Positions 18,704 to 27,705 of a DNA stretch of 64,000 nt are shown in pieces. A program made the translations under genes and the position numbers. Location: positions 1,651,501-1,715,500 of the forward strand of contig NZ_VISM01000001.1 in NCBI RefSeq assembly GCF_007827455.1, read 5' to 3'. The notes beneath the pieces are model-generated. The model was not told the DNA's origin and did no database searches. It saw only the letters and a program-made list of their open reading frames with translations. Position 1 is the first letter of the stretch; every line of letters starts with the position of its first letter. This DNA comes from Lutibacter sp. Hel_I_33_5. Lineage in GTDB: Bacteria; Bacteroidota; Bacteroidia; Flavobacteriales; Flavobacteriaceae.

Positions 18704-19345
18704 TTATATATAAAAATAGATTGAAATAAAGTGAGCGAGACTTCCTAATAAAACAAACACATGGAAAATGGCATGATTATAAGATAATTTCTTTATTGAA
18801 TATAAAATTGCCCCTATTGTATAGAAGATACCTCCTAAAAACAACCAAAATACGCCATCTTCAAAAAAGTTAGCTAATAAAGGTTTTATGGCAAAAATAA
18901 CTTGCCAACCCATTAATAAGTACATAGCGGTGGAAAGTTTATCATATCGTCCAGTAAAAAAAAGCTTTAGTATAATTCCTATAAATGCAAATATCCATGT
19001 AGCAATAAATAGTATCCAGCCTAACCTACCTTCTAAAATAATTAAAGTAAAAGGAGTATATGTCCCAGCAATTAAAACATAAATAGCTGCATGATCAAAA
19101 ATATTAAGTTTTCTCCTTTTTTTATCTTCTTTAGAAGCATGATAAAAAGTTGATGCAGCATATAAAATTATAATGCTTAATCCGTAAACAATAAAACTAA
19201 AAGGCTTCCAAAAACCATCAAATTGAAAAGACTTATATACTAAAAAAGGGAAAGCAAGAATTCCTAACCCTAAGCCAAAAGCGTGTGTAAGTACATTAAA
19301 ATACTCTTCTTTTTTACTATAACGGTGAATAGTGTTCTTTGTCAT
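18704..19345 (-). CDS. Hemolysin III family membrane protein
   Basis: A 213-residue protein with seven hydrophobic helices, of the YqfA/TrhA branch of the PAQR superfamily. Family landmarks are EYFNVLTHAFGLGLG at the start, ASTFYHAS (conserved H after the second helix), LNIFDHAAIYVLIAGTYTP, and YNHAIFHVFVLLGSLAHFI near the end; the spaced His and Asp residues form the likely metal site. The name comes from a Bacillus cereus protein; in most bacteria the role concerns membrane homeostasis, not toxicity. It overlaps plsC by 29 bases. Confidence 0.9.
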   Translation of the reverse strand: MTKNTIHRYSKKEEYFNVLTHAFGLGLGILAFPFLVYKSFQFDGFWKPFSFIVYGLSIIILYAASTFYHASKEDKKRRKLNIFDHAAIYVLIAGTYTPFTLIILEGRLGWILFIATWIFAFIGIILKLFFTGRYDKLSTAMYLLMGWQVIFAIKPLLANFFEDGVFWLFLGGIFYTIGAILYSIKKLSYNHAIFHVFVLLGSLAHFISIYFYI

Positions 19346-20108
19346 TATCTGGTCTATTTGTATCCTTCATGTATTTTTCATCTTTCACCAATTCATTATA
19401 AACAATGTCAAAAGCCTCTTCTCTAAGTGTTGGAATATCTTCTGATGTTAACCCTTTAGTTTCAATAAACTTCGTTTGTTTTATTCTAAAAGTTCCCAGT
19501 CCTCCTTTTTTAAAATCCCAAGAAAATAGCCGTTTACAATCGTAATAAATTTGTGGTACTATTGGTATTTGATGTTCTATTGATAAACTAAAAGCACCAT
19601 TTTTAAAATCTCCTAAAACTACATTTTCTGTGGGTACTAACCCTTCTGGAAAAATAGCTATACTGGTTCCGTTTTTTAATCTTTTTTTAGCTCTTTCATA
19701 TACATTTTTTCTGCTTTTTTCAGAACTTCTATCAACCATAATAACCACCTTTCTGTAAAAAAATCCAAAAATCGGAATCTTAACCAGCTCTTTTTTTCCA
19801 ACAAAAACAATAGGGTTTTTACTTAAAACAATCATAACCCAAGGATCAATCAAAGAAGCATGATTTGCAATAAACATATAACTTTGATCTCTCTTAATTT
19901 CTTGTTCACAATCAATTTTTAATCGAAAACCCATTCCATAAATCAATAAAAAAGACCAAGCTCGCACCATTTTCCAAAAAGTAGGGTAATACTTTTCATC
20001 AGATGTTAAAATCAATAAAAACGGCAACATTAAAATTATTGTAGTAAACATTAAGATGTAGAACCAAGCTCTCCAAATGTATAATAAAGGTATTTTTAAG
20101 AATCTCAC
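19317..20108 (-). CDS. 1-acyl-glycerol-3-phosphate acyltransferase (PlsC-like)
   Basis: A 263-residue lysophospholipid acyltransferase. The catalytic HX4D motif is ANHASLIDPWVM, the substrate motif is AIFPEGLVPT, and an N-terminal hydrophobic segment (YILMFTTIILMLPFLLILT) anchors it to the inner membrane. It would acylate lysophosphatidic acid in phospholipid synthesis, although acyl acceptors vary in this superfamily. Its 3' end overlaps the hemolysin III gene by 29 bases, implying one transcript for two membrane-lipid-associated proteins. Confidence 0.88.
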   Translation of the reverse strand: MRFLKIPLLYIWRAWFYILMFTTIILMLPFLLILTSDEKYYPTFWKMVRAWSFLLIYGMGFRLKIDCEQEIKRDQSYMFIANHASLIDPWVMIVLSKNPIVFVGKKELVKIPIFGFFYRKVVIMVDRSSEKSRKNVYERAKKRLKNGTSIAIFPEGLVPTENVVLGDFKNGAFSLSIEHQIPIVPQIYYDCKRLFSWDFKKGGLGTFRIKQTKFIETKGLTSEDIPTLREEAFDIVYNELVKDEKYMKDTNRPDNDKEHYSPL

Positions 20109-20161
20109 TAATGCGAATGTAGTAAATTAATATCTTACTGTGATTTTCTTTTCTAAAACAG

Positions 20162-20169
20162 TATTTTTG
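20162..20169 (+). promoter_or_regulatory. Candidate -7 box of trpS
   Basis: TATTTTTG matches TAnnTTTG and lies 29 bases before the trpS ATG; transcription would start near 20176. A TTG at the -33 position is not obvious. Confidence 0.4.
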
Positions 20170-20198
20170 CTTCCTTAGAGACACAATTAAAAAAGAAA

Positions 20199-21167
20199 AT
20201 GTCAAGAATTTTAACTGGAGTACAAAGTACTGGAACACCTCATTTAGGTAATTTATTAGGCGCAATTTTACCCGCTATAAAACTATCTAATAATCCTGAT
20301 AATCAATCTTTTTTGTTTATTGCAGACATGCATTCTTTAACTCAAATTAAAGATGGAAAAGAACTACGAGAAAACACCTACAGTACAGCTGCAACTTGGT
20401 TAGCTTGTGGGCTTGACATTAACAAAACTGTGTTTTATAGACAAAGTGATATTCCAGAAGTCACTGAATTAAGTTGGTATCTAAGTTGTTTTTTTCCATA
20501 TCAACGTTTAACCTTAGCACATAGTTTTAAAGATAAAGCTGATCGTTTACAAGATGTAAACGCTGGTTTGTTTTCGTATCCAATGTTAATGGCTGCAGAT
20601 ATTTTATTATACGATGCTGATATTGTTCCAGTAGGAAAAGATCAGTTACAACATCTAGAAATGTCTCGAGATGTTGCTAATAGAATGAATAATCTTGTAG
20701 GTTATGTGTTAATTCCGCCAGATGCAAAAGTTCAAGAACATACTAAATTAGTTCCTGGAATTGATGGTGAAAAGATGAGTAAATCAAGAGATAATATTAT
20801 CAATATTTTCTTATCTGATAAAAAACTACGTAAACAAATAATGAGTATTCAAACCGATAGTACTCCATTAGAAGAGCCTAAAAACCCTGATACTGATAAT
20901 GTTTTTGCGTTGTATAAATTATTAGCAAGCGATTCACAAATTGAAGAAATGCGTGCTAATTATTTAGGCGGAAATTACGGTTATGGTCATGCTAAACAGG
21001 CACTGTATGAATTAATTATAGAACAGTTTGCTGAAGTAAGAACAAAATACAATCATTTTATGGAAAATAGAAATGAGATAGATGAAGCATTAGCCATTGG
21101 TGCTGAAAAAGCCAAAAAAGTAGCGAATGAAGTTTTAGCAAGAGTAAGAAATAAAGTAGGTTATTGA
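20199..21167 (+). CDS. trpS: Tryptophan--tRNA ligase
   Basis: A class I aminoacyl-tRNA synthetase of 322 residues, normal for bacteria. The HIGH-type motif appears as TPHLGNLLGAI near residue 10, GVQSTGT precedes it, and the KMSKS loop is GEKMSKSRDNI. YDADIVPVGKDQLQHLEMSRD is the usual tryptophan and ATP binding region. The 3' end overlaps the convergent SGNH-like gene by 7 bases. Confidence 0.97.
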   Translation: MSRILTGVQSTGTPHLGNLLGAILPAIKLSNNPDNQSFLFIADMHSLTQIKDGKELRENTYSTAATWLACGLDINKTVFYRQSDIPEVTELSWYLSCFFPYQRLTLAHSFKDKADRLQDVNAGLFSYPMLMAADILLYDADIVPVGKDQLQHLEMSRDVANRMNNLVGYVLIPPDAKVQEHTKLVPGIDGEKMSKSRDNIINIFLSDKKLRKQIMSIQTDSTPLEEPKNPDTDNVFALYKLLASDSQIEEMRANYLGGNYGYGHAKQALYELIIEQFAEVRTKYNHFMENRNEIDEALAIGAEKAKKVANEVLARVRNKVGY

Positions 21168-22198
21168 TTATCATTCATTATTATCTCTTTTATTTTTTTT
21201 GATATTAATTTTGTCGCTATTGGTGACCAATGTGTATCATCAAAAAAATACAAATCTTTTTTTTCTTCCATTATTTCATTAAGTATTTTTTTGGAATTTA
21301 TAAAAATATATTCTTTTTTATATTTTGATAAATATTCAAAGAATATAGGTTCGGGATATTTCTCTTTACTTTTAAAATATTTGTAATAAATATCATACTT
21401 ATCCGGGCTTGGTAAAACAATTAATTTAACCCCTTTTTGTTTTAATTTTTTTGACAATAAGTTTAATTCTTTATTAAGATTTTCAATTTTATCTTTATTG
21501 GTATCTATTGCATTTTTATAATCTTCCTCTGAAAACAATAATTCTTTATTACCTATAGTAAATAACTGTTTACTAGTCTTTACACGATAAACTTTAGAGA
21601 AAAAAGCATTATCATCAAAATGATATAAAAAGTTTAATGGGAATTTCACAATACTCGGAGAAAAAAATTTGGGCAGGTCTAATGTTTTTTTTATAATTTC
21701 TATGTCTCCGTTTTTATTGCCTCCAATAAGGTCATCAAAAAACAATGTTTTATTAATTTGGATATCATTACTTCTACTCAAAATATATCTTTCAGCTGAT
21801 TGTATTAAAACATATTTAATTTGTAGTTTTTCAAAAAAATCTCCTTTTATAAAACTATATAAAGTTTTTAATGAATTACAAGACTTATTGTAATGTAAGA
21901 CACTAATATTTTTTTCTGACAAGTAATTTTGATATCCGTATCCTTTTTGTTGGGAAAAAGAATCACCTATGGTAAACAAATCGAATTTCCTTTTACCATT
22001 TATATTTGAAAACTCTGTATATAAAATTTCTTTAGAAAAATCATTCTGGAATTTTTCTCTATAATTTTTAGTTTTATCTATTAAGTACCCTATTCTTAAA
22101 AGATCTCCTTTTTCTTCTGAACCAAAAAATAAAAACCCTAAATACGATAAAACAAAAGGGAGAATGAAACATGCTATTTTTAATTTGAATTTTTTCAT
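21161..22198 (-). CDS. AlgX/AlgJ-like SGNH acetyltransferase partner of MBOAT
   Basis: A 345-residue protein with one N-terminal hydrophobic segment (IACFILPFVLSYLGFLFF), probably a membrane anchor with a periplasmic catalytic part. FTIGDSFS supplies the SGNH nucleophile serine, and FFDDTHWSPIAT near the end supplies the Asp-x-x-His pair typical of AlgX, AlgJ and DltD-like proteins. These take an acetyl group delivered across the membrane by an MBOAT protein and place it on a polysaccharide. The MBOAT gene lies 5 bases upstream on the same strand, which strongly supports a pair. Confidence 0.78.
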   Translation of the reverse strand: MKKFKLKIACFILPFVLSYLGFLFFGSEEKGDLLRIGYLIDKTKNYREKFQNDFSKEILYTEFSNINGKRKFDLFTIGDSFSQQKGYGYQNYLSEKNISVLHYNKSCNSLKTLYSFIKGDFFEKLQIKYVLIQSAERYILSRSNDIQINKTLFFDDLIGGNKNGDIEIIKKTLDLPKFFSPSIVKFPLNFLYHFDDNAFFSKVYRVKTSKQLFTIGNKELLFSEEDYKNAIDTNKDKIENLNKELNLLSKKLKQKGVKLIVLPSPDKYDIYYKYFKSKEKYPEPIFFEYLSKYKKEYIFINSKKILNEIMEEKKDLYFFDDTHWSPIATKLISKKIKEIIMNDNQ

Positions 22199-22203
22199 AA
22201 CTC

Positions 22204-23652
22204 TTAAAACTGAAAATAAATAAATTGCATATTATCTTGACTAAAAATGAATATTAAAATAATTAAGGAGAAATAGAATGAATACCTTATAAAAGAATTC
22301 CATTTTAATCCAATTTTTTCAATTCCATATTTATTTCTTCTACCAAACCATTCAAACATCATAAATAAACAAATCAAAATCAAAGTCTTTAGTGCCTCAA
22401 TACCTCCAAAATTATCAGGCATTTCAAAAAAAGAAATAGAAAATATCTCATTAATGTAATTTACAGCATCCTTAATACTTTTTGATCTAAAAAAAATCCA
22501 GGCAAATACCGTTAAAATAAAAGTTGATAACATTTGAAATACTTCTTTAACAGATGGAAACATATTATCTTGAGCGACTATATTTAAATGATTTCTATTT
22601 TTTTTTGTAATTAAAAAGGGTAAAAAATAGCAAGCATTTAAAAAACCCCAGGTAATGAATGTCCAATTTGCACCATGCCAAAATCCACTAATAATAAAAA
22701 TTGTAAATATGTTTCTAACTTTTTTTAAAGTACTACCTCTATTTCCTCCTAAAGGAATATATAAATAGTCTCTAAACCATGTACTTAAAGATATATGCCA
22801 TCTTCTCCAAAATTCTGCAACATCTCTAGAAAAATAAGGAAAAGAAAAATTTTGCTGAAGATTAAACCCAAATAAGCGTGAGGTACCAATAGCTATATCA
22901 GAATAACCTGAAAAATCTGCATAAATTTGAAACGCAAAAAAGATTGCTCCTATAAATAATGTGCTTCCATTTAAATTTAAATAATTGTCAAAAACTAAAT
23001 TAACAACTATAGCAGAATTATCTGCAATAACTACTTTCTTAAATAAACCCCAAAGTATTTGTCTTAAACCATCTACTGCATTCTTATATATAAATTTTCT
23101 CTTTTTATAAAATTGAGGTAATAAATTTTGTGCACGTTCAATTGGTCCTGCCACTAATTGAGGAAAAAAACAGACAAATGAAAAGAATGAAAGAATATTT
23201 CTTGTAGGTCTAATCTTACGTCTATAAACATCAATAGAATAGCTTAATGTTTGAAATGTATAAAAACTAATTCCTACTGGTAATATAATATTCAATCTAC
23301 TTATTTCGATTGATTTTCCCATTAAAGTAAATACTTCTGTAAAGCTTTCTGCAAAAAAATTAAAATATTTAAAAAAACCTAACAAGCTTAGATTAACAAA
23401 AATACTAGTCAATAATAACAATTTTCTTGTTTTAATATTATGAATTTTATTAAGATAAAAACCTACAAGAAAATCTACTGAAGAACTAAAAATTATTAAA
23501 GACAAAAATCTCCAATCCCAACATCCATAAAAGAAATAACTGGCAACAAGAAGAAATCTATTTTGATGTTTTATGCTTTTACTAGCTAAGTGCCAGTAAA
23601 TCAAAAAAGTTATCGGTAAAAAAATTACAAATTCTATTGAATTAAATAGCAT
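22204..23652 (-). CDS. MBOAT-family O-acyltransferase (AlgI-like)
   Basis: A polytopic inner-membrane protein of 482 residues. AlgI-type landmarks are YASYFFYGCWDWRFL-like text near the start, LPVGISFYTFQTLSYSIDVYR, FPQLVAGPIERA, DFSGYSDIAIG, FWRRWHISLSTWFRDYLYIPLGGNRG and SGFWHGANWTFITWG with the catalytic histidine. Such proteins move acetyl groups from acetyl-CoA to a periplasmic partner. It precedes the AlgX-like gene and has no alginate synthesis genes nearby, so the target polymer is open. Confidence 0.93.
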   Translation of the reverse strand: MLFNSIEFVIFLPITFLIYWHLASKSIKHQNRFLLVASYFFYGCWDWRFLSLIIFSSSVDFLVGFYLNKIHNIKTRKLLLLTSIFVNLSLLGFFKYFNFFAESFTEVFTLMGKSIEISRLNIILPVGISFYTFQTLSYSIDVYRRKIRPTRNILSFFSFVCFFPQLVAGPIERAQNLLPQFYKKRKFIYKNAVDGLRQILWGLFKKVVIADNSAIVVNLVFDNYLNLNGSTLFIGAIFFAFQIYADFSGYSDIAIGTSRLFGFNLQQNFSFPYFSRDVAEFWRRWHISLSTWFRDYLYIPLGGNRGSTLKKVRNIFTIFIISGFWHGANWTFITWGFLNACYFLPFLITKKNRNHLNIVAQDNMFPSVKEVFQMLSTFILTVFAWIFFRSKSIKDAVNYINEIFSISFFEMPDNFGGIEALKTLILICLFMMFEWFGRRNKYGIEKIGLKWNSFIRYSFYFSLIILIFIFSQDNMQFIYFQF

Positions 23653-23696
23653 TCATTTGATTTCAAAAAATTAAACAATATTGAAAAATTAGCATT

Positions 23697-23732
23697 AAAA
23701 AAAATCGTCTATAAAATTTAGACGATTTTTTA
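23697..23732 (-). terminator. Terminator after the DUF1761 gene
   Basis: AAAAAATCGTCTA pairs with TAGACGATTTTTT around a short AT loop. T tracts exist on both strands; the minus-strand gene at 23752-24249 is the one it closes. Confidence 0.8.
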
Positions 23733-23751
23733 ATTTAGTTAAAGATTTATT

Positions 23752-24249
23752 TTAAGCAAATTGACATAAAATTCCACCCATAATAGCAATAGTTACAATC
23801 CAGTAACCTGCATTGATAGCAACATATTTAAAACTTTTTCTTTCAAAAAGTGCGTTAGTACCCATAACTGGTAATACCACAAATAGTCCAATCATAGCAC
23901 CATGTAGTGCTCCATGACCAAAAGTTCTAAATCGATCACCATATTGAGCCATGAAATCTTGAAAGTATGTTAATTCTGCTCCAGTAAGTGCTGTCTCTCC
24001 AGCTTTCATCAACGTAGAAGAAACTCCAAATTGGTGAATTACTAATGTTTGCAACATAAATGCAAGTAAGAAACTAAGCACATAACTTAACCCGAAGATT
24101 AATGCCATATTAGCACCTTGCATGGATTCGTCTGTAAAACCTACTTCTTTCATCCAAGCATTTTTGAATAATATTGGGCCATACCATAAAAAGCCCATTA
24201 CTAAAGGTACAAGTGCAACTACTGCGCACATTAAAAGATTAAATTCCAT
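23752..24249 (-). CDS. DUF1761-like membrane protein
   Basis: A 165-residue protein with four hydrophobic segments (residues about 3-22, 50-75, 110-130, 142-162). The N-terminal VMGFLWYGPILFKNAWMKEVG is the recognisable signature of the DUF1761 family. Nothing is known of its biochemical role. Monocistronic: terminators lie on both sides (23697-23732 and 24285-24318). Confidence 0.75.
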   Translation of the reverse strand: MEFNLLMCAVVALVPLVMGFLWYGPILFKNAWMKEVGFTDESMQGANMALIFGLSYVLSFLLAFMLQTLVIHQFGVSSTLMKAGETALTGAELTYFQDFMAQYGDRFRTFGHGALHGAMIGLFVVLPVMGTNALFERKSFKYVAINAGYWIVTIAIMGGILCQFA

Positions 24250-24284
24250 AATATTATAAAGTTTTTGGTTCTTTCAAATATACT

Positions 24285-24318
24285 AAAAAAGCATCAAATT
24301 GAAATTTGATGCTTTTTT
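24285..24318 (-). terminator. Terminator after the DUF4837 gene
   Basis: AAAAAAGCATCAAATT pairs with AATTTGATGCTTTTTT with a short loop; it lies 26 bases past the stop codon of the minus-strand gene at 24344-25327. Confidence 0.85.
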
Positions 24319-24343
24319 TATTTAAATTAACTTTATATTTTTA

Positions 24344-25327
24344 TTACTTGATAATCATAGATTTAGCAATCGCTTCAAGTTCAAAAATAAACTCTCTCTT
24401 TTTTACAGATGGAGCGTACGTAAATCCTTCGAAAACTAAAACACGATTATTTTTTTTATCAAGTATTGTATAATTTAAAAAAGGACCTGCCATAAAATCA
24501 TTTTTAACTTCCCACTTCCCTCGAGTTTCATAAGCTTTATTTTTAGCAAATTCTATATCATAAGTAAAAGGTGTGTAAGCTGCTTCTGTAATCATGTGCA
24601 TCCCTTCTTTTGAACCAGGAATGTATTTTTTTCCAATCGAGTCCCTAACTGCAGTTATATTTTCTGAAATAGTTTCTATGTTTTCTAACGGATATGAATA
24701 CACTAAAATGTTATTACTTCCAGCTCCACGTGCAATTCCACCCAATAAATGCTGACGTAACCATAAAAATTCTCCAGTATCATCAACCGTTTTAAAACTT
24801 TCTGGAATTGTTAAAGAAAGATTTAATTTCTGAAGGGTTTTGTATTTAGAATCATCAACTTTTTTCTCTGAAAAATAGTTTTGTAAAAAACGAATATCAG
24901 AACTCCTGAAGGTTTCCAGAATTTCTTCTTCATATTTTTTTACTTGCGCTAATAATTCATCTTTATTTTCTGCAGTTACATAAACAACTGTTTGCGGTTT
25001 AGCATACACATTTGTTTTTACGGTAAAAGAATTTTTATCACTCTCTTCTATCACCAAAATATTACGGCCACTTCTCATCATAGAGTTAAACCCTTTTGGT
25101 TGAACTTGAGAAACAGAAATTTGAGTTTCTGGTTGTGGTAAACCAACCATAGGCTCTCCTAGATAATTTCGTAATTCTTTACCAACATCACCCAACCAAT
25201 TACTGCTTTTAGTAACAATTAAAACTTTATTGACTTTACCAACCGATCTTGGTAAAATTAACTCTCCATTTCCTTGACAAGAAATTAAGAAAACTGATAA
25301 TAAAACAAGTGTAAGTAAATTTTTCAT
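24344..25327 (-). CDS. DUF4837-like lipoprotein
   Basis: A 327-residue exported lipoprotein: signal peptide with lipobox FLISC (cysteine at about residue 17). The mature part carries GKVNKVLIVTKSSNWLGDVG, RNYLGEPMVGLPQPE and FSISQVQPKGF-like text, which I recognise as the Bacteroidota family DUF4837. Function unknown; the protein probably sits in the periplasm on the inner or outer membrane. It lies 4 bases after the lytic transglycosylase gene, which suggests a cell-wall link, but only from context. Confidence 0.75.
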   Translation of the reverse strand: MKNLLTLVLLSVFLISCQGNGELILPRSVGKVNKVLIVTKSSNWLGDVGKELRNYLGEPMVGLPQPETQISVSQVQPKGFNSMMRSGRNILVIEESDKNSFTVKTNVYAKPQTVVYVTAENKDELLAQVKKYEEEILETFRSSDIRFLQNYFSEKKVDDSKYKTLQKLNLSLTIPESFKTVDDTGEFLWLRQHLLGGIARGAGSNNILVYSYPLENIETISENITAVRDSIGKKYIPGSKEGMHMITEAAYTPFTYDIEFAKNKAYETRGKWEVKNDFMAGPFLNYTILDKKNNRVLVFEGFTYAPSVKKREFIFELEAIAKSMIIK

Positions 25328-25331
25328 GCTG

Positions 25332-26849
25332 TTAGCTTTTAAAGATTTTTAGTATAGTTCCAGGTTTTAAATCTTTTACTCTCCAAATATTATTCCATTT
25401 TTTAATTTGATCTACTGTAATTTTAGGAAATTTCTTAGAAATACTCCATAATGAATCTCCTTTTTTTACTGTATATAAAACATGTTCTCCTTTTTTAGTA
25501 CTTATTTTCTTTGATGAAGAGACAGTCCTATTATTATTATTTCGCATCTTTTTAGGATAAACACTTAAACGTTGTCCAATTTTTAAACGATTACTTCGTA
25601 AACCATTCCAACGTTTTAAATCGCTAACACGAACTCCAAATCTATTAGCAATTTTACCTAAATAATCCCCGCTTCGCACTCTATATCGAATACGTTTATC
25701 CATTTCGAAATACTTAGGTAAAGGTTTTTCACCTTTTGCTTCATCTTGATCTGCCAAAGCGTAAATTTCTTTTTCTTTATCTAAGAAGTCAATAATCCTT
25801 TTTCTAGGCAATCTTACTGCATAGTTTTTATCTTTAACAAAAGGTATAATATCTAATTTATAAGAAGGATTTAAGGTTGATAACAAGTCTATTTCAATAT
25901 CAGTTTTTTCTGAAATCTGATCAAAATTAATCGTCCTTTTTACACGAACGGTATCGGTTTCAAAATTAAAATATTCAGGAATTTCTGGGTAAATCTGATG
26001 CTCATCAGCATATTCAAAAATATACATGGTAGCATAAAAAGCTGGAACATAACCCGCTGTTTCTTTTGGTAAAAAAGAGCGAATATTCCAATAATTTTTG
26101 AATCCTCCAGATCGTTTTATAGCTTTCGATACATTTCCTGGTCCGGAATTATAGGCCGCTAACGCTAAATCCCAATCGCCAAAAATTTTATATAACTGAC
26201 TTAAATATTTACAAGCTGCAATTGTAGCCTTTACTGGATCTTGACGTTCATCTACGTAAGAACTCACTTTTAAATCAAACTGAATTCCTGTTCCGTACAT
26301 AAATTGCCATAAACCCGTTGCACCAACTCTAGATCTTGCTCTAGGTTTTAATGCCGATTCTACAATGGCTAAATACTTCATTTCTAATGGAACATCATAT
26401 TGATCTAAATACTGTTCAAACATTGGGAAATAATATTTTGCTTTTGCCATTAAAGCAGGATAATATCTTTTTCGATATAGCAAATAACTATTAATTACCT
26501 TTTCTAATGCTGGATTGTATGATAAATTAAAAGGTGTTCTAGTATTTAAATCTGACAACCTTATTTTTAATGTTTCTGGAGTTAAAATGGAGGTTCTATT
26601 CCCAACAATATCTTTGTCATCAATTAGATACTCAAGTGTATCAATTAATGCTGAATTAAATTTTTCTTCCACCAATAAGCTATCAATTAACTTTAAATCC
26701 TTGTCAGAAAATAATTCTTCAATAGGTGTTACTTTAATTGAATCTTTGGCAATAAAAACTGTATCGATTATTGATTCTACAATAGAATCTTTAGGCTCTT
26801 GTGCAAAAAAAGAAAGTGTAAAAAATAAAAGAGGGAGAATTTTTTTCAT
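25332..26849 (-). CDS. LysM lytic transglycosylase (MltD-like)
   Basis: A 505-residue periplasmic murein-cleaving enzyme. Signal peptide to SFFAQ; SLT domain at about 145-290 with YLAIVESALKPRARSRVGA (catalytic Glu in IVESAL), GLWQFMYGTG and ALAAYNSGPGNV; then two LysM peptidoglycan-binding domains at about 390-435 (RVRSGDYLGKIANRFGV) and 458-503 (YTVKKGDSLWSISKKFP). It makes 1,6-anhydromuramic ends during wall turnover. It sits between xth (1-base gap) and the DUF4837 lipoprotein (4-base gap). Confidence 0.93.
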   Translation of the reverse strand: MKKILPLLFFTLSFFAQEPKDSIVESIIDTVFIAKDSIKVTPIEELFSDKDLKLIDSLLVEEKFNSALIDTLEYLIDDKDIVGNRTSILTPETLKIRLSDLNTRTPFNLSYNPALEKVINSYLLYRKRYYPALMAKAKYYFPMFEQYLDQYDVPLEMKYLAIVESALKPRARSRVGATGLWQFMYGTGIQFDLKVSSYVDERQDPVKATIAACKYLSQLYKIFGDWDLALAAYNSGPGNVSKAIKRSGGFKNYWNIRSFLPKETAGYVPAFYATMYIFEYADEHQIYPEIPEYFNFETDTVRVKRTINFDQISEKTDIEIDLLSTLNPSYKLDIIPFVKDKNYAVRLPRKRIIDFLDKEKEIYALADQDEAKGEKPLPKYFEMDKRIRYRVRSGDYLGKIANRFGVRVSDLKRWNGLRSNRLKIGQRLSVYPKKMRNNNNRTVSSSKKISTKKGEHVLYTVKKGDSLWSISKKFPKITVDQIKKWNNIWRVKDLKPGTILKIFKS

Positions 26850-26850
26850 C

Positions 26851-27612
26851 TTAGATGTCTAATTCAACAACTATTGGACAATGGTCTGAGTGTTTCGCTT
26901 CAGGTAAAATATAAGCTCTTGATATCTTCTCTTTTAAAGGTTCCGAAACCATAGCATAATCTAAACGCCAACCTTTGTTATTAGCTCTAGAATTAGCTCT
27001 ATAACTCCACCAAGAATATTCTTGTCTATCTGGATTCTTAAAACGGAAACTATCAATAAATCCACTATTAATAAAATTACTTAACCAATCACGCTCTTCT
27101 GGTAAAAACCCAGAAACTCCTTTCATTTTGGGATTATGGATATCTATTGCTTCGTGACAAATATTATAATCTCCACAAATAACTAAATTTGGAATTGTTT
27201 TTCTTAATTCAGTTGCGTAGGCTAAAATTTCATCCATATAATTGAATTTAAAGTCTAATCTAGCTTGATTTGTTCCAGAAGGTAAATACATACTCATTAC
27301 AGAAACTTCATCAAAATCTACACGAAGATTTCTACCTTCAAAATCCATAGTTCCAATTCCGGTTCCATATTCAATATGTTTTGGTTCTTCTTTACAAAAA
27401 ACAGCTACAGATGAATATCCTTTTTTCTGTGCAGAAAACCAATAATGAAAGGGATATCCAGCGTTTTCAAACTCAGTAACATCCAATTGTTCTTTATGTG
27501 CTTTAGTTTCTTGAATACAAATTACATCTGGATTTGCAGCTTTTAACCAATCTATAAAACCTTTTTTTAAGGCTGCTCTAATTCCGTTTACGTTGTATGA
27601 TATTATTTTCAT
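26851..27612 (-). CDS. xth: Exodeoxyribonuclease III
   Basis: An endonuclease/exonuclease/phosphatase-fold enzyme of 253 residues for abasic-site repair. Motifs: MKIISYNVNGIRAALKKGF (Asn ligand), PDVICIQETKAH (metal Glu), MSMYLPSG, CGDYNICHEAID, and AKHSDHCPIVVELD with the catalytic Asp-His pair. The longer reading from a TTG at 27636 adds eight polar residues without homology; the ATG at 27612, preceded by a GAAGGAAAA stretch, fits the family start. The LysM transglycosylase gene follows after one base. Confidence 0.93.
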   Translation of the reverse strand: MKIISYNVNGIRAALKKGFIDWLKAANPDVICIQETKAHKEQLDVTEFENAGYPFHYWFSAQKKGYSSVAVFCKEEPKHIEYGTGIGTMDFEGRNLRVDFDEVSVMSMYLPSGTNQARLDFKFNYMDEILAYATELRKTIPNLVICGDYNICHEAIDIHNPKMKGVSGFLPEERDWLSNFINSGFIDSFRFKNPDRQEYSWWSYRANSRANNKGWRLDYAMVSEPLKEKISRAYILPEAKHSDHCPIVVELDI

Positions 27613-27705
27613 TTTTCCTTCTTTACTTTTTCCCAAAGGGAAGAAAACTTATTCTCAATACTAATATTATTTTAACTAATTAAAGTCCTTTACTTTGGAA
27701 AGGAT

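Noticed and set aside
18704..19345. A toxin (hemolysin)
   Set aside because: The family name is historical; the seven-helix PAQR-like protein is a housekeeping membrane protein in most bacteria.
27627..27704. Two small hairpins (TTCCC-AAA-GGGAA and TCCTTT...AAAGGA) after scoB as terminators
   Set aside because: Neither is followed by a T tract on the minus strand, and the stems are only 5-6 bases.
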